DNA of 64,000 nucleotides, taken from NCBI GenBank assembly GCA_020635725.1, contig JACJZF010000002.1, forward strand, positions 186,001 through 250,000. The letters run 5' to 3'. The DNA comes from Flavobacteriales bacterium (GTDB lineage Bacteria > Bacteroidota > Bacteroidia > Flavobacteriales_F > PHOS-HE28). Of the stretch, positions 61,163 to 64,000 are shown piece by piece; position 1 is the first letter of the stretch, and each line of letters begins with the position of its first letter. The notes under the pieces are model-generated. The model was not told where the DNA came from and searched no databases. It saw only the letters and a list, made by a program, of their open reading frames with translations. Made by a program: the position numbers and the translations under genes.

Positions 61163-63571
61163 ATGCTCAAGAACCTCCTGCTCACCTCCATCCGCAACCT
61201 CACGCGGAACAAGCTCTACACGCTCATCAACCTGCTGGGCCTGGCCACGGGCATCGCGTGCTTCGTGCTCATCGCGCTGTATGTGCGCTACCAGCGGGGC
61301 TACGACCGCTTCGTGCCCAACTACGAGCGCGTGTACCGGGTCGTTGGTGAAATTGAAGATGAAGGCCAGGGCGAGCACAGCAGCAGCATGGTCTTCGGCC
61401 TGGGCCCAACGCTGCTGCACGACCATCCCGAACTGATCGAGCGCTACTGCCGCTGGTTCGATTTCCAGGACCCGCAGCACACGCTGAAGGTGGGCGACAG
61501 CCTCAGCACCGACAAGATGTTCACCGAAAGTGGCCTCTACCTGGTGGACAGCACCGTGTTCGACATCTTCAACTATCCGCTGCTCGCGGGTGATCCGAAG
61601 ACCGCGCTCACCAAGCCCGGCAGCATCGTGCTCTCGCAGGCGCTGGCGAAGAAGTACTTCGGCGATGCCGACCCCATGGGCCAACTCATGAAGTGGGACA
61701 ATTCCATGGATGTGCAGGTCACCGGCATTCTCGGCGAGATCCCGCGCGACTCGCACATCGCGTTCGAAGGACTCGTGTCCTTCTACACCATCACGCAGTT
61801 CTGGCGCAGCATCGAGAAGAACAACTGGGTGTGGAACCCCTGCTGGACCTACGTGCGCCTGAAGGAAGGCGTGAGCCAGGCGGAGGTCAACCGCATCTTC
61901 CCCGACTTCATCCAGAAATACTACCCCGACTTCCTCAAGAACCAGATCGGCCACGAGCTGCAACCGCTCGCCGACATCCACCTCACCAGCAAGCTCGATT
62001 TCGAGATGCACCAGAACGGCGATGCCGGCAGCGTGAACATCCTCTGGGCCATCGGCTTCTTCATCCTCGTGCTCGCGTGCGTCAACTTCATGAACCTCGC
62101 CACCGCACGCAGCGCGTACCGGGCGCGCGAAGTGGGCGTGCGCAAGACCAACGGCGCCACGCGCGGTCAGCTCATCGGGCAATTCCTGCTGGAGAGCGTG
62201 CTCATGAGCCTCATCGCCGCGTTGATCGCCTTGCTCCTCATCAACCTGCTGATGCCCGCCTTCAACCAGCTCGCCGGTGAAATGATCCCGCTGCCGTCGA
62301 CCTGGGTGCCAGCCGTGCTGGGCATCGCGGTGGTGGTGGGCTTGCTCAGTGGCATCTATCCGGCTTTCTTCCTCTCCAGCTTCCAGCCGGCGGTGGTGCT
62401 CAAGGCCAACGCGGCGGGCACGTCCAAAGGACAAGCGCTCCGAAAGGCACTCGTGGTGGTGCAGTTCGCCATCGCCCTCGTGCTCATCATCGGCACCGTG
62501 TTCGTGAAGAAACAGCACGACCATTTGCAGAGCGTGGAGCTCGGCTTCAACAAGGAGCAGGTCATTCTCATCCCCGTGCGCGGCCCCATGGCCGATGTGT
62601 ACCTGTCCGTTTATCCTGAGTTGAAGAAGATCAGCGGCGTCAAGGCCGTGAGCTGGGCCAACGACATCATCGGCAAGAAGCACAACACCCATGAGTTCAA
62701 CTGGGCCGACATGGAGCAGGGCAAGTGGACCTACCTGCCCGCGCTCTACGTGAACCCCGATTTCCAGCAGGCCATGGACATCGAGCTGCTCGCCGGCCGC
62801 TGGTTCAGCCGCGACTTCCCCGGCGACGATTCACTCAGCGTCGTCATCAACGAGACCTTCGCCAAGCAGCTGCACCCCGATGATCCCGCCAAGGCCATCG
62901 GCGATCGCATGGACACGCCGCACGGCGAGGAACGTGTGGTAGGCGTCGCGAAGGACTTCGCCTTCGACCCGCTCTTCAAGGCCGTGCAACCCTTCGTGTT
63001 CGACATGTGCTCCCCCCATGATATCACCCAATGGCTGCGCTACATCTACATCCGCACCGAGGGTGGTGATCCCACGCCCGTGATCGAGGCCGCACGCACC
63101 GAGTGGAACAGCCGCACCACCCAGTTCCCCTTCGAGTACCAGTTCCTCGATGACCAGCTGGACATGCAGTACGAAGCGCAAGGGCGCCTGGCCAAGCTCG
63201 TCGGCATCTTCTCGCTGCTGGCGGTGTTCATCGCCTGCCTCGGCCTCTTCGCCCTCGCCTCCTGGACCGCCGAGAAGCGCACGCGCGAGATCGGCATCCG
63301 CAAGGTGATGGGCGCCGACATCCCAGCCATCACCTACCTCGTCACCCGCGATTTCCTGCTGCTGGTGCTCATCGGCGCGGTGCTCGCCATCCCGCTCGCC
63401 TGGCTCGGCGTGGGCCGCTGGCTGGAGAACTTCGCCTTCCGCACCGCCATCGAGCCGCTGGTCTTCGTCCTCGCCGCCCTCGTTGTCCTCATGATCGCCA
63501 CGGTAACGGTGAGCTTCCGGGCCATTACTGCAGCATCAACAGACCCGGTGAAAGCACTCCGGCACGAGTAA
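61163..63571 (+). CDS. FtsX/MacB-family ABC transporter permease (two-FtsX form)
   Basis: The 802-residue membrane protein has the same build as the permease at 48276: first span about 20-42, MacB-type periplasmic domain, three spans (about 290-420) with RAREVGVRKTNGATRGQLIGQF near 315, a second anchor near 430, a second periplasmic domain, and three last spans with EKRTREIGIRKVMGA near 700, ending DPVKALRHE. The repeated VGVRK/IGIRKVMGA elements are the coupling helices that touch the ATPase. No ATPase is encoded next to it; the LolD/MacB-type one at 30.6 kb or another outside the window must serve. Confidence 0.92.
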   Translation: MLKNLLLTSIRNLTRNKLYTLINLLGLATGIACFVLIALYVRYQRGYDRFVPNYERVYRVVGEIEDEGQGEHSSSMVFGLGPTLLHDHPELIERYCRWFDFQDPQHTLKVGDSLSTDKMFTESGLYLVDSTVFDIFNYPLLAGDPKTALTKPGSIVLSQALAKKYFGDADPMGQLMKWDNSMDVQVTGILGEIPRDSHIAFEGLVSFYTITQFWRSIEKNNWVWNPCWTYVRLKEGVSQAEVNRIFPDFIQKYYPDFLKNQIGHELQPLADIHLTSKLDFEMHQNGDAGSVNILWAIGFFILVLACVNFMNLATARSAYRAREVGVRKTNGATRGQLIGQFLLESVLMSLIAALIALLLINLLMPAFNQLAGEMIPLPSTWVPAVLGIAVVVGLLSGIYPAFFLSSFQPAVVLKANAAGTSKGQALRKALVVVQFAIALVLIIGTVFVKKQHDHLQSVELGFNKEQVILIPVRGPMADVYLSVYPELKKISGVKAVSWANDIIGKKHNTHEFNWADMEQGKWTYLPALYVNPDFQQAMDIELLAGRWFSRDFPGDDSLSVVINETFAKQLHPDDPAKAIGDRMDTPHGEERVVGVAKDFAFDPLFKAVQPFVFDMCSPHDITQWLRYIYIRTEGGDPTPVIEAARTEWNSRTTQFPFEYQFLDDQLDMQYEAQGRLAKLVGIFSLLAVFIACLGLFALASWTAEKRTREIGIRKVMGADIPAITYLVTRDFLLLVLIGAVLAIPLAWLGVGRWLENFAFRTAIEPLVFVLAALVVLMIATVTVSFRAITAASTDPVKALRHE

Positions 63572-64000
63572 GACGTCACCCCGGGCGAAGGGTGGGGCTG
63601 TGCGTGGAGACCCGGGGCGGTAGGCGTTGAGGCATGAGTAGGGGGAGTGCGTGAGAGAGTGAAAGGTGCGAGGGCGTGCCCCGCCTCAGAGCAGGCGGGT
63701 CGCGTGCTCCGCTGTAGCCGGACTCGTCGCGGCTTGCGGTCGCGGGGCTGCGGGGGCTTCCTCCGGTCGCTTCCTCGCTCCACGCGCCCGCAGAGCCGCT
63801 CCGGCGCCGGGCTGCCGCTACGCCCGCTCACGCGGCGGTGCTGCTAGCGATACAACGATTAGCTGGATGGCATCGAAACCCACAAATGGTGGAGTTCGAT
63901 GGGCGGCAAACTGTTGATGCGAACGTGTTTAGAACAATAGGTCGAAATACCGCTGGTGATACTAGCGGTTTCGATGCGCAGGGCATCGGTAGACGCCCAG
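63572..64000. other. 429-bp end of window without a recognised gene
   Basis: The first ~280 bases are very GC-rich with short arbitrary frames. From about 63845 composition shifts sharply to AT-rich. A hairpin with arms ACCGCTGGT/ACTAGCGGT (9 bp, one G-T) lies at 63949-63969. No tRNA, rRNA or coding region can be supported. Confidence 0.5.

Noticed and set aside
63647..63917. Short + strand frames at the end of the window
   Set aside because: Very Arg/Ala/Gly-rich products from GC-rich non-coding DNA; no conserved feature.

Overview
The window is about 64 kb of high-GC DNA (roughly two thirds G+C by eye) from a member of the Bacteroidota, probably a high-GC Flavobacteriales-like lineage. The phylum call rests on several things: type IX secretion (T9SS) C-terminal sorting domains, HmuY proteins, a TamL lipoprotein next to TamB, an RRM protein with a Gly/Arg tail, MbnP, a CzcA-TolC fusion, and promoter-like elements of the TTG-N19-21-TAnnTTTG kind. 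No rRNA, tRNA, CRISPR array or transposase gene was recognised.

Region 1 (1-15.4 kb) is an almost complete division and cell wall (dcw) cluster, all on the + strand: the rsmH tail, ftsL-like, ftsI, murE, mraY, murD, an extra stand-alone MurD C-terminal domain, ftsW, murG, murC, ftsQ, ftsA, ftsZ. Most junctions are ATGA/GTGA overlaps. The run is broken by a C-poor repeat before ftsW and closed by a strong terminator after ftsZ. A YqeY/GatB-like gene follows.

Region 2 (15.4-20.2 kb): an AT-richer SIR2-like gene that looks acquired, an OmpR/PhoB-type regulator with its histidine kinase (minus strand), and an ArnT/PMT-type glycosyltransferase.

Region 3 (20.3-28.5 kb) is a heme-acquisition locus: an HmuY paralogue secreted through T9SS, the cytoplasmic heme protein HmuS/HemS, a heme-type TonB receptor with FRAP/NPDL boxes, and a lipid-anchored HmuY. 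The two promoters share a TACC-N8-GGTA palindrome abutting the -33 element. A second, convergent TonB-dependent receptor follows.

Region 4 (28.7-38.8 kb): an RRM RNA-binding protein, an HlyD adaptor with a MacB/LolD-type ATPase, and the TamB-TamL envelope module.

Region 5 (38.8-51.6 kb): small exported and metal-related proteins (MbnP, a Cys-rich membrane protein), an OmpA/T9SS pair, a LuxR-type regulator whose gene is flanked by two matching ACCCA-N2-TGGGT palindromes, its probable partner propeller histidine kinase, an FtsX/MacB-type permease and the fossil end of another.

Region 6 (51.6-64 kb): a heavy-metal efflux operon (His-rich protein, CzcA fused to TolC, CzcB), a zinc-ribbon protein, an SRPBCC protein, a PqiA-like membrane protein and another permease preceded by a CTGATCAT repeat. 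The last ~430 bp hold no recognised gene.
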